Origin: Calditrichaceae bacterium
Lineage (GTDB): Bacteria; Calditrichota; Calditrichia; Calditrichales; Calditrichaceae
Direction: 5' to 3'
NCBI GenBank assembly: GCA_024762535.1
Contig: JANTHG010000002.1
Coordinates: 1-44,949 of the forward strand
DNA length: 44,949 nucleotides
Positions 30,178-38,169 of this stretch are shown here, in pieces. The notes under the pieces are model-generated. The model was not told where the DNA came from, did not search any database, and saw only the letters and a list, made by a program, of their open reading frames with translations. How positions within the stretch are numbered: the first letter of the stretch is position 1; every line of letters starts with the position of its first letter. Made by a program: the position numbers and the translations under genes.

Positions 30178-30241
30178 CAGAAGGAAACAAATTCGTGCTC
30201 TGTTCCGTTTAGACTATTAGCTGTATAAAAAAGAGGGAACG

Positions 30242-30583
30242 ATGGGCGAGCTTTTCATTATACTTCTCATAGCGGTTAGTGTTTTGCTAATTGTGCAGAT
30301 TGTTGCCTTGTTTCGCATCCGTTATTTAACACGCCAGTTGCGTTACACTCTGCATACGATGCGGCAGGCATTCGGTTTTCTGCAAAAGAGTGAATTACCT
30401 GCCGAAGTACGTCGTTGCCAGTTCTGTAAATATCGTAAAACCTATATGAAAAATAACTATTCGGGGCAGGGCAGCGCCTTTTACTATCGCTGCGGTTTAG
30501 ACGAACATCCCATTCGCTTAGACCACACCTGTAAACAATTTGAACCGGAATCTTTTTATTTTGATAAAAAAGAGCCACGTTAA
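30242..30583 (+). CDS. Small membrane protein with cysteine-rich soluble tail
   Basis: N-terminal TM helix MGELFIILLIAVSVLLIVQIVALF; CQFCKY...YYRCGLDEHPIRLDHTCKQFEP (four Cys); no family recognised. Confidence 0.55.
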   Translation: MGELFIILLIAVSVLLIVQIVALFRIRYLTRQLRYTLHTMRQAFGFLQKSELPAEVRRCQFCKYRKTYMKNNYSGQGSAFYYRCGLDEHPIRLDHTCKQFEPESFYFDKKEPR

Positions 30584-30621
30584 AAGTTGAACTCTATTGA
30601 AACCCTTTGTAGATTTTTCTC

Positions 30622-31509
30622 ATGCAATCGGAACTATTAACGCCTCAAATAATTAATCGATTAAACACACTTGATTTGCAGGCCCGTCAGGTAGTGGAGG
30701 GATTCATTTCCGGATTGCATAAAAGTCCCTTTCACGGGTTCAGCGTAGAATTTTCTCAGCACCGTCCCTATTTACCGGGCGATAGTTTACGCTATGTGGA
30801 CTGGAAAGTGTATGGGCGCACGGACCGCTATTACATCAAACAGTTCGAACAGGAAACCAATCTTCGTGCACATATCCTGTTAGATGTATCCGCTTCCATG
30901 TCCTTTTCCAGTTTGGACGTCAGCAAGCGTCAGTATGCTAATGTTCTGGCAGCTGCTTTATCCTTTTTACTGATTCGCCAAAAAGACGCTACGGGACTGG
31001 TACTGTTCGATCATACGATTCGTTCCATGCTGCCGGCGCGTTCCGTGCCATCTCATTTAAAACAGATATTTTTAGAATTGGACAAAACGGAAACCGGAAC
31101 GGATACAACCATCAGTTCGGTATTACATGAAGTAGCCGAACGCATTCAACGCAGAGGTTTGATTATTATCATTTCCGATTTATTGGATGAACCCTCGGAA
31201 GTTCTCAAGGGATTGCAGCATTTTCGTTATGAGCGCCATGAGGTGCTGGTGTTTCATGTGCTTGACCCGGCGGAAATGAATTTCGGCTTTTCGGGTGATA
31301 TTGTTTTTAAAGATCTGGAATCGAATGAAACGCTTAAAACTCAACCCGAATTTATCCGTGCCGCATATCAGGAAAAAATAAACTCTTTTTTGGAAACCTA
31401 TCGAAAACAATGCCATAATAGCGGAATTGATTATTATCCGGTCGTCACATCCAGTCCCTATGATGTGGCTCTTACGGAATTTTTACTGAAACGGAAACGA
31501 TTATTATGA
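30622..31509 (+). CDS. DUF58 domain-containing protein
   Basis: FHGFSVEFSQHRPYLPGDSLRYVDWKVYGRTDRYYIKQFEQETNLRAHILLDVSASMSF. Confidence 0.92.
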   Translation: MQSELLTPQIINRLNTLDLQARQVVEGFISGLHKSPFHGFSVEFSQHRPYLPGDSLRYVDWKVYGRTDRYYIKQFEQETNLRAHILLDVSASMSFSSLDVSKRQYANVLAAALSFLLIRQKDATGLVLFDHTIRSMLPARSVPSHLKQIFLELDKTETGTDTTISSVLHEVAERIQRRGLIIIISDLLDEPSEVLKGLQHFRYERHEVLVFHVLDPAEMNFGFSGDIVFKDLESNETLKTQPEFIRAAYQEKINSFLETYRKQCHNSGIDYYPVVTSSPYDVALTEFLLKRKRLL

Positions 31510-32567
31510 GAAAAGAAATTCGACTGACCGCATTGGTCTCCTGCGCTGGCTGAGCGAGTAAAATTGATCCGGAGTTACTGGACAAGATACTTTCTCAATT
31601 ACCTGATGCACAGCAAGATACCGCTCTGCTTGCCGGACGATCCAATGCTGAAGACGCCAGTGTGTACCGTTTGACGGATGATCTCGCGGTTGTCAATACG
31701 GTGGATATCTTTACACCGGTTGTGGATGATCCTTATGATTATGGGCGGATTGCTGCGGCAAACTCGTTAAGCGATGTGTACGCCATGGGCGGAAAACCGG
31801 TTTTAGCGCTTAATGTGTTAGCTTTTCATCAGGGCAAAATTCCTGCAGATGTGGTAGCGGATATTTTACGCGGTGCTCAGGATAAAACCCGTGAAGCCGG
31901 CTGCGTGATTGCCGGCGGGCATAGCATCCAGGATACGGAAATTAAATACGGCCTTTCCGTAACGGGAATCGTACACCCAAAAACGTTTTGGCGCAATCAT
32001 ACACCTCAGGAAGGTGATGTGCTGGTTCTGACCAAACCACTGGGCACCGGCTGTATTACTACTGCTCTTAAGCACGAAAAAGCGGATTCAGAGGATTTAT
32101 CTACTGCCATTGAATCTATGGCGGAACTGAATCGCCTGCCAGCAGAAATTTTGATTGATCAACAGATTGAAGTACATGCCTGTACCGATATAACCGGATA
32201 CGGTCTGGCAGGACATTTGGTGGAGATGCTCGACGAGTGCGGACATTCGGCACAGCTTCAATCAGGCAATTTCCCCTTGCTGCCGAATGTATTTAACTAT
32301 CTTGGAGATCCGGCCTGTCTGCCGGGCGGGTTCTATAATAACATGCTCTACAATCAGGATCATGTTTTATTACCGGAAGATATAGAGGAAGCGCAGCGCA
32401 ATATTTTATATGACCCGCAAACCAGTGGCGGCCTGCTTATAGCCTTACCGGAAAAAAATGCCAAACAGTTGCTGGTAGAATTAGAAAAACAACACTATCC
32501 TTTAAAGGCAGCTGTGATTGGTTCGGTTTTGCCCGGGCAGGATAAAAAAATTATTGTTGTTAAGTAG
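31506..32567 (+). CDS. selD: Selenide, water dikinase (selenophosphate synthetase), selenocysteine-containing; UGA(Sec) at 31551..31553
   Basis: Translation from ATG 31506 (ATGA overlap with DUF58 stop): MRKEIRLTALVSCAGUASKIDPELLDKILSQLPDAQQDTALLAGRSNAEDASVYRLTDDLAVVNTVDIFTPVVDDPYDYGRIAAANSLSDVYAMGGKP... CAGUASKIDPELL aligns to E. coli SelD GAGCGCKISPKVL, with U at catalytic Cys17 and the conserved Lys retained. The track begins only at 31662 because of the in-frame UGA. Confidence 0.94.
31568..31582 (+). promoter_or_regulatory. Candidate bacterial SECIS hairpin downstream of the selD UGA
   Basis: TCCGG-AGTTA-CTGGA (5 bp including one G-U), starting 14 nt after the UGA; loop contains GU. Confidence 0.5.
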
Positions 32568-32578
32568 ATTCTATCGCT

Positions 32579-32932
32579 TTAATCTTCTTTAACCGGGCAA
32601 TCCAGGCGAATAAATTTTTGCTGATGAAGAGCCACAACAAATTTGGTTAATCGCTCGTAAATGGGCTCAATTTCCGGTCCAAATTGCTGGCCGAGAATTT
32701 TGCCGATTTCATCTACAGTTTTTACGCCGTCTATATTTTCCCACACCGCACTGCCAATAGGGTCCAGTTTAACTTTAAAAAATTTCGATTGCAGTAATGG
32801 TTCTATAAGTTTCTTCGCAATTGTCCATTGAAATTTAGGTTTAAGTACAACGATGCGCCCGGTTTCAGCATCAACTTCATGTTCATGCAAGGCAGTTGGA
32901 ATACATTGCATCACGTCATGGGTGGTCTTCAT
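32579..32932 (-). CDS. PqqD-like (RRE-fold) protein
   Basis: FKVKLDPIGSAVWENIDGVKTVDEIGKILGQQFGPEIEPIYERLTKFVVALHQQKFIRL follows the PqqD family pattern. Confidence 0.75.
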   Translation of the reverse strand: MKTTHDVMQCIPTALHEHEVDAETGRIVVLKPKFQWTIAKKLIEPLLQSKFFKVKLDPIGSAVWENIDGVKTVDEIGKILGQQFGPEIEPIYERLTKFVVALHQQKFIRLDCPVKED

Positions 32933-32952
32933 TCAAAATCCTTTTGGAATAA

Positions 32953-32970
32953 GGGCCGGAAACCCGGCCC
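32953..32970 (-). terminator. Hairpin between the OPT gene and the PqqD-like gene (attenuator or weak terminator)
   Basis: Minus strand GGGCCGG-GTTT-CCGGCCC followed by TTATT. Confidence 0.45.
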
Positions 32971-32991
32971 GTGGTTCGTTTTCATAGAGTT

Positions 32992-34989
32992 TTATTTTTT
33001 AGAAGCTTTTAAAGGCAACGTAACCAATAGCCAAACCATTGCTAAAAACACAAACATACCGGCAATAGCGCTGGGATGTTGGACGCCAAGGGTCTGAATA
33101 GCAAAGTTTTTAAGGACACTGACCGAATTGCCCATAAATGTATGTTCCACACCGGAAAGGCGTTCTCCAAGCACAATAAAAGCCAGAATCACTGCCATCA
33201 ACGCTTCACCGGCAATCAGGCCGCTGGAAATAAGCACGCCGTGGTTTTCCGCTTTCGTTTTTTCTTCTGCCGTAGCATTGCGTTTCGCTAAGGTTTTATC
33301 GAGAATCCATTTAATGACACCACCCACAAAAATAGCCGAGGTGGAATGAAAAGGTAAATACATTCCTACAGCGATGAGCATAGGGGAGGGCGCGTTGACA
33401 ATAATTAAACCAATTGCAAATATCATCCCTGATATAACCAAAGGCCACGACATCTGTCCGCCTACAATACCTTTAGCCATTAAGGCCATCAACCCCGCCT
33501 GAGGTGCCGGTAATTCCGGACTACCGATATGGTACACCTGATCCATGGCCATCATAGGGAAAACCAGAATAACGGCTGCCGCAATTACACCGATAATTTC
33601 CGCCAATTCCATTTTCCAGGGCGTGCCACCCAAAATATGGCCGACTTTTAAATCCTGCGTCATATCACCGGCGATTCCTGCCGAGGTACAAACCACACCG
33701 GCTACTCCAAGAACAGCCATCACACCGTGCTGGCCGGTTACACCGATAATGACAAGCAATACAGCGGAAATTAAAAGGGAACTCAGAGTTAATCCGCTAA
33801 TGGGATTATTGGAACTGCCTACAAGTCCCACAAGGTAACCGGCTACAGCGGCAAATAAAAAGCCGAGAATCACCATTACGATGGTCAATACAAAAGCGCC
33901 TCCAACGGATTGAGCAAAATATTCATACAGGCCGTAAAGGGGAAGGGCAATCACTAAAATGGCAATACCCACTTTTTTGAAATCCAAATCCACTTCTAAC
34001 CGTGTTACCTCGCGTTCTTTATTTTCTTTCGCTCTTAAATCTTTTACAGCTTTGGTAATGCCGGCAAAAAGGGAATCTTTTAAATTGTAAAGCGTGTAAA
34101 AAGCGGCGACTATCATGGTGCCTACTGCAAAGGGACGAATCTGCTTGAACCAAACTTCTTCAGAAATTTGCAGCCAGGAATGTCCCTTGGCAGCTAAATC
34201 CGCGAAACCGGGGTTCATAAATACACCTAACGGAACAAACACCAGCCAACCCAGTACAGCACCTGCAAAAAGCACAGCGGAAACACGCATGCCCACAATA
34301 AATCCCACACCGATTAATGCCGGAGAAGCGGCCGGAGATTCTCCAATAAATCCGCCGCCAAAATTATAATTGGTACCCAGCATAGTGATTTTGGATTTGG
34401 CAAGTGTAAAATAGTGCTGTGTGTAATCGGCAATAATATGAATTCCATTGGAATTTTTAAACATTTCCCATAAAGCAGCAAGGCCCATGCTCACAAACAC
34501 CACACCGGCTCCGGACTGACCACCCTGACCAGCCTTAACAATTTCGGCTGCGGCAATACTTTCCGGGAATGGTAAATCTGCTTCTTCAACCATACTGCGG
34601 CGTAAAATGGTCACGAACAAGACACCCAGTACACCACCAATCAGCATAATCAGTGTACTTTCCAAATAGTGTAATTCTGTCCACACACCACTAATCACAA
34701 AAGCGGGAATGGTGAAAATGGCACCGGCCACCAAAGCTTCACCAACGGAAGCGGTGGTTCGGGCAATATTTTCTTCAAGAATATTCCCTTTCATAGCGCG
34801 CAAGGCAGCCATTGCTACTACAGCCGCAGGGAAGGTGGCGGCCACAGTCAGCCCTGCCTTCATTCCCAGATAAGCATTGGCGGCGCCCAAAATAACAGCC
34901 ATTAGTACGCCAAGGCCTACGGCTTTAAAAGTGAGTTCTTTTAATTCCGAACTGGCCGGAACAAAAGGTTTAAATTCAGGTTTTTCCAT
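32992..34989 (-). CDS. OPT family oligopeptide transporter
   Basis: MEKPEFKPFVPASSELKELTFKAVGLGVLMAVILGAANAYLGMKAGLTVAATFPAAVVAMAALR; many TM helices; AGIAGDMTQDLKVGHILGGTPWKMELAEIIG. Start at the internal Met (34989) is preferred. Confidence 0.92.
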   Translation of the reverse strand: MEKPEFKPFVPASSELKELTFKAVGLGVLMAVILGAANAYLGMKAGLTVAATFPAAVVAMAALRAMKGNILEENIARTTASVGEALVAGAIFTIPAFVISGVWTELHYLESTLIMLIGGVLGVLFVTILRRSMVEEADLPFPESIAAAEIVKAGQGGQSGAGVVFVSMGLAALWEMFKNSNGIHIIADYTQHYFTLAKSKITMLGTNYNFGGGFIGESPAASPALIGVGFIVGMRVSAVLFAGAVLGWLVFVPLGVFMNPGFADLAAKGHSWLQISEEVWFKQIRPFAVGTMIVAAFYTLYNLKDSLFAGITKAVKDLRAKENKEREVTRLEVDLDFKKVGIAILVIALPLYGLYEYFAQSVGGAFVLTIVMVILGFLFAAVAGYLVGLVGSSNNPISGLTLSSLLISAVLLVIIGVTGQHGVMAVLGVAGVVCTSAGIAGDMTQDLKVGHILGGTPWKMELAEIIGVIAAAVILVFPMMAMDQVYHIGSPELPAPQAGLMALMAKGIVGGQMSWPLVISGMIFAIGLIIVNAPSPMLIAVGMYLPFHSTSAIFVGGVIKWILDKTLAKRNATAEEKTKAENHGVLISSGLIAGEALMAVILAFIVLGERLSGVEHTFMGNSVSVLKNFAIQTLGVQHPSAIAGMFVFLAMVWLLVTLPLKASKK

Positions 34990-35110
34990 GCAGAACCTCC
35001 GTATTTGAACCAAAAGAATGTAAAAACATAAATTAACTATTTTGTTTTTCCCATACAACATTTAATTATGGCTAAGTTAAGTCGAACGATTGTTGATATA
35101 GTGGCTTTTC

Positions 35111-35282
35111 AAATTAAAATTATTCGTGTAACTTCGTGCCTTCTTTGTGGTTCCTGGTGATATGCTTCCTCTATTTCACGAAGTTCCACAGAGGATTTAC
35201 AGAGAGCCACGAATTTTTTTTTGTTTTTTTAAATTAAAAGAGCCTTCGTGCAACTTCGCGCCTTCTTCGAGGCTCTTTGTGT
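35111..35282 (+). repeat. Intergenic degenerate repeat cluster (TTCGTGtAACTTCGTGCCTTC units, two direct and one inverted)
   Basis: AAATTAAAATTATTCGTGTAACTTCGTGCCTTCTTTGTGGTTC (35111..35153) and AAATTAAAAGAGCCTTCGTGCAACTTCGCGCCTTCTTCGAGGCTC (35231 on); between them CACGAAGTTCCACAGAGGATTTACAGAGAGCCACGAA in opposite orientation. Confidence 0.6.
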
Positions 35283-35386
35283 AATTGTATTGGATTACCC
35301 CCAAAATCCACAATCTATTCAAAATGATTTTGTTTTTTTAGAAAGAAGCCCTAAATTTAAAGCAGCACATTAAATTAAGGATAGAC

Positions 35387-35800
35387 ATGGCATCAGAAAA
35401 ACCAAAATTATCCTTTTCCATTGGACAGGTGGCGCAGCATACAGGATTACCTCAATCCGTCCTTCGTTACTGGGAAACCGTATTTAAATCTTTAAAGCCG
35501 CACAAATCGCCCGGTGGAACACGGCTATATTCACAGCAGGATATTCAGCTTATTCTGCGTATCAAAAGTCTTTTATATGAAAATGGCTTTACCATTAAGG
35601 GTGCCAATATTCAGTTACAAAAAGACAGAGCATCCGCAATAAAACCGGATTCCTCGCCGGTAACTGTCACACAAACGCCTAAGAAGGTGGCCGCCCATAC
35701 CTCCCAAAACAAGAAACAAAAAGAAGCTGTAATTTCCGTTGGCGATTTACAGGTTGTGCTGGGTAAACTTAAAGAAATGATGAACGTTCTCAATTCTTAA
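35387..35800 (+). CDS. MerR family transcriptional regulator
   Basis: FSIGQVAQHTGLPQSVLRYWETVFKSLKPHKSPGGTRLYSQQDIQLILRIKSLLYENGFTIKGANIQL. Confidence 0.9.
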   Translation: MASEKPKLSFSIGQVAQHTGLPQSVLRYWETVFKSLKPHKSPGGTRLYSQQDIQLILRIKSLLYENGFTIKGANIQLQKDRASAIKPDSSPVTVTQTPKKVAAHTSQNKKQKEAVISVGDLQVVLGKLKEMMNVLNS

Positions 35801-35894
35801 CAGCTAAAACCAATACTTAAAATACAATTACATTTTTTCTAAACAACTTGGTTTGCTTTCCATCTTTTTGTTTTTTAAATTGGCTGCCGTTGCT

Positions 35895-35968
35895 CGGAGC
35901 GTGGCGCAGTCCGGAAGCGCACTTGAATGGGGTTCAAGGGGTCGCTGGTTCAAATCCAGTCGCTCCGA
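35895..35968 (+). tRNA. tRNA-Pro(GGG)
   Basis: CGGAGCG/CGCTCCG acceptor; anticodon arm CTTGA-ATGGGGT-TCAAG; T arm CTGGTTCAAATCCAG. Confidence 0.93.
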
Positions 35969-35976
35969 CACAGTGG

Positions 35977-36009
35977 AAGGGGATTGACCAATAATCAATC
36001 CCCTTTTTT
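35977..36009 (+). terminator. Intrinsic terminator after tRNA-Pro(GGG)
   Basis: AAGGGGATTGA-ccaataa-TCAATCCCCTTTTTT. Confidence 0.85.
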
Positions 36010-36019
36010 ATTTATAAGA

Positions 36020-36709
36020 ATGAAAGCAGGTATGGCGGCGTATTCGGTTTTAATTCCCGCATATAATGCGGAACAGACAATCGCTAATTTGCTGAATGAT
36101 TTGCAGCGCATTACACCCCGTCCGGCAGAAATTATAGTGGTAGATGATGGCTCGGATGATAAAACGGCGGAGCTTTGTCGGCAAAAAAAAATACGTTTAC
36201 TGCAAAATACGACTAATAAAGGTAAGGGGTACTGTCTTCAAAAAGGATTTGATGACTTTCTTGCGCATTCGACCCACGAATGGCTGGTGTGTATGGATAG
36301 TGATTTGCAGCATCCGGCGAACTCTATTCCCGATTTCTTTGAAAAGCAAAAAAAAACAGAAGCACGCTTAATAATTGGTAATCGAAAGAAAAGCGTGAAA
36401 ACTATGCCGCTCAGCCGGGTGGTATCCAATCGACTGACTTCCTGGTTGTTGACTAGAATTACCGGCTTCCTTATTTTAGACAGCCAATGTGGATTTCGTC
36501 TGATTCATCGTTCGGTTTTGGAAAGAGTGGAATTACAAGAAGAGGGCTTTCAACTGGAAACGGAATTTATTTTAAAGGCCACAGCACAGAATGTTCAACC
36601 GGGATTTGTTTCCATTCCCACCATTTATAACGGGGAAGTGTCCCATATTCAGCATGTTGCTGATACCCTGCGTTTTATCCGATTAATCGTGGAAGCGATT
36701 TTAAAATGA
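36020..36709 (+). CDS. Glycosyltransferase family 2 protein
   Basis: YSVLIPAYNAEQTIANLLNDLQ...PAEIIVVDDGSDDKTAELC...VCMDSDLQHPANSIPDF. The track start (35927) runs through the tRNA; ATG 36020 or 36032 is more likely. Confidence 0.9.
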   Translation: MKAGMAAYSVLIPAYNAEQTIANLLNDLQRITPRPAEIIVVDDGSDDKTAELCRQKKIRLLQNTTNKGKGYCLQKGFDDFLAHSTHEWLVCMDSDLQHPANSIPDFFEKQKKTEARLIIGNRKKSVKTMPLSRVVSNRLTSWLLTRITGFLILDSQCGFRLIHRSVLERVELQEEGFQLETEFILKATAQNVQPGFVSIPTIYNGEVSHIQHVADTLRFIRLIVEAILK

Positions 36710-37335
36710 TTTACACAGCTCAACGCAAAAAAATGGTCGAACGGCTTCGTTCTGCCGGTATAAGCGATGCGCGGGTTCTGGATGTAATGGAACACATACC
36801 GCGACACGAATTTGTAGCGGCCGGAATGGAATTTCAGGCGTATGATGAAAAAGCCTTACCCATCGGTTTTGAACAGACTATTTCGCACCCCTACACGGTA
36901 GCGGTAATGACACAGGCTTTAGAAGTTAAAAAAGGGCAGCGCATTTTGGAAATTGGCACGGGTTCCGGGTATCAAACGGCAGTGCTTTGTGAATTAGGCG
37001 CTCAGGTATTTACCATAGAAAAAGTTCCTGCGCTGGGCAAATTCTCTGCAGAACGACTAAAACGGTTTCGTTACCACGTAGTGCAGCGCGTAGGTGACGG
37101 AACCCTTGGCTGGCAAAGTTATGCGCCATTCGATTCCATTATTGTAACGGCCGGTGCACCGGTCGTACCGGAAACTTTGATGAGTCAGCTCAAGGAAAAC
37201 GGACGATTGCTCATTCCCGTGGGCCATAAGGACGAACAAATTTTAACCCTCTTCATGAAACAGGAAACAACCTTTAAAAAATTTGAACTGGAAACCTTGC
37301 GTTTTGTACCGCTTAAAGGCAAAGAAGGATGGTAA
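36706..37335 (+). CDS. pcm: Protein-L-isoaspartate O-methyltransferase
   Basis: MVERLRSAGISDARVLDVMEHIPRHEFV...ALPIGFEQTISHPYTVAVMTQAL...RILEIGTGSGYQTAVLCEL. Confidence 0.95.
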   Translation: MIYTAQRKKMVERLRSAGISDARVLDVMEHIPRHEFVAAGMEFQAYDEKALPIGFEQTISHPYTVAVMTQALEVKKGQRILEIGTGSGYQTAVLCELGAQVFTIEKVPALGKFSAERLKRFRYHVVQRVGDGTLGWQSYAPFDSIIVTAGAPVVPETLMSQLKENGRLLIPVGHKDEQILTLFMKQETTFKKFELETLRFVPLKGKEGW

Positions 37336-37959
37336 ATGAAAATTAAAAATTATATAGACGCTTTGTACAAATGGTTGCTGCATTGGGCGGAAACGCCTTA
37401 TGGTGTATTGGTTTTGTTTTTTTGGGCTTTGGCAGAATCTTCTTTTTTCCCCATCCCACCGGATGCCTTTTTGATAGCTATGGTGCTGGGCGCCCGTAAA
37501 AAAGCGTTTCGTTTCGCGCTGTTTGCTTCTATCGCTTCGGTCATAGGCGGAATTTTGGGATATGGCATTGGGTCCTGGCTATGGTGGGACGCGCCCGGCG
37601 TCTATTCGCACACGGCTCAATTCTTTTTTAATAATGTACCGGGATTTACCGTTCACCAGTTTCAGAACATTCACCAACTGTACGAACAATGGAATTTCTG
37701 GATTGTGTTTACAGCCGGTTTTACTCCCATTCCGTACAAGGTAATTACTGTTTCGGCAGGCGCTTTTAATATTCATTTTCCCATTTTTGTTTTAGCTTCA
37801 GCCATCAGCCGCACAGCGCGGTTTTATCTGGTATCCTGGTTGTTGTGGAAATTCGGTGAACCCATCAATGCTTTTATCGAAAAATATCTTGGCTGGCTGA
37901 GCATCGCATTTGTCGTCTTGTTAGTTGGCGGGTTTATAGTTATCAAAAATGTTTTATGA
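37336..37959 (+). CDS. YqaA family (SNARE-associated/DedA-like) membrane protein
   Basis: [57 protein letters not shown]. Confidence 0.85.
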   Translation: MKIKNYIDALYKWLLHWAETPYGVLVLFFWALAESSFFPIPPDAFLIAMVLGARKKAFRFALFASIASVIGGILGYGIGSWLWWDAPGVYSHTAQFFFNNVPGFTVHQFQNIHQLYEQWNFWIVFTAGFTPIPYKVITVSAGAFNIHFPIFVLASAISRTARFYLVSWLLWKFGEPINAFIEKYLGWLSIAFVVLLVGGFIVIKNVL

Positions 37960-38004
37960 GAATAAAAGTAGATATGACGAATAAAATTTTTTGAGTAAAT
38001 ATAT

Positions 38005-38033
38005 TTGACAGTTGACGGGAATTTCAATAAATT
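38005..38033 (+). promoter_or_regulatory. Sigma70-type promoter of tRNA-Pro(CGG)
   Basis: TTGACA - 17 nt - TAAATT; tRNA starts 17 nt after the -10. Confidence 0.7.
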
Positions 38034-38050
38034 TGGCGTCTTCAAACAAT

Positions 38051-38125
<75 letters not shown>

Positions 38126-38169
38126 ATCTTTTCCCGCAGCAAACCTTCAAACTTTCGGAGTACTAAATT

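Noticed and set aside
31662-32567. Track ORF as the full selD gene, or selD as a pseudogene with a nonsense mutation
   Set aside because: The frame upstream of 31662 gives conserved SelD N-terminal sequence from an overlapping ATG, with UGA at the catalytic position, and a tRNA-Sec is present in the window.
35927-36019. N-terminal extension of the glycosyltransferase ORF
   Set aside because: It reads through tRNA-Pro(GGG) and its terminator; the real start is probably 36020 or 36032.
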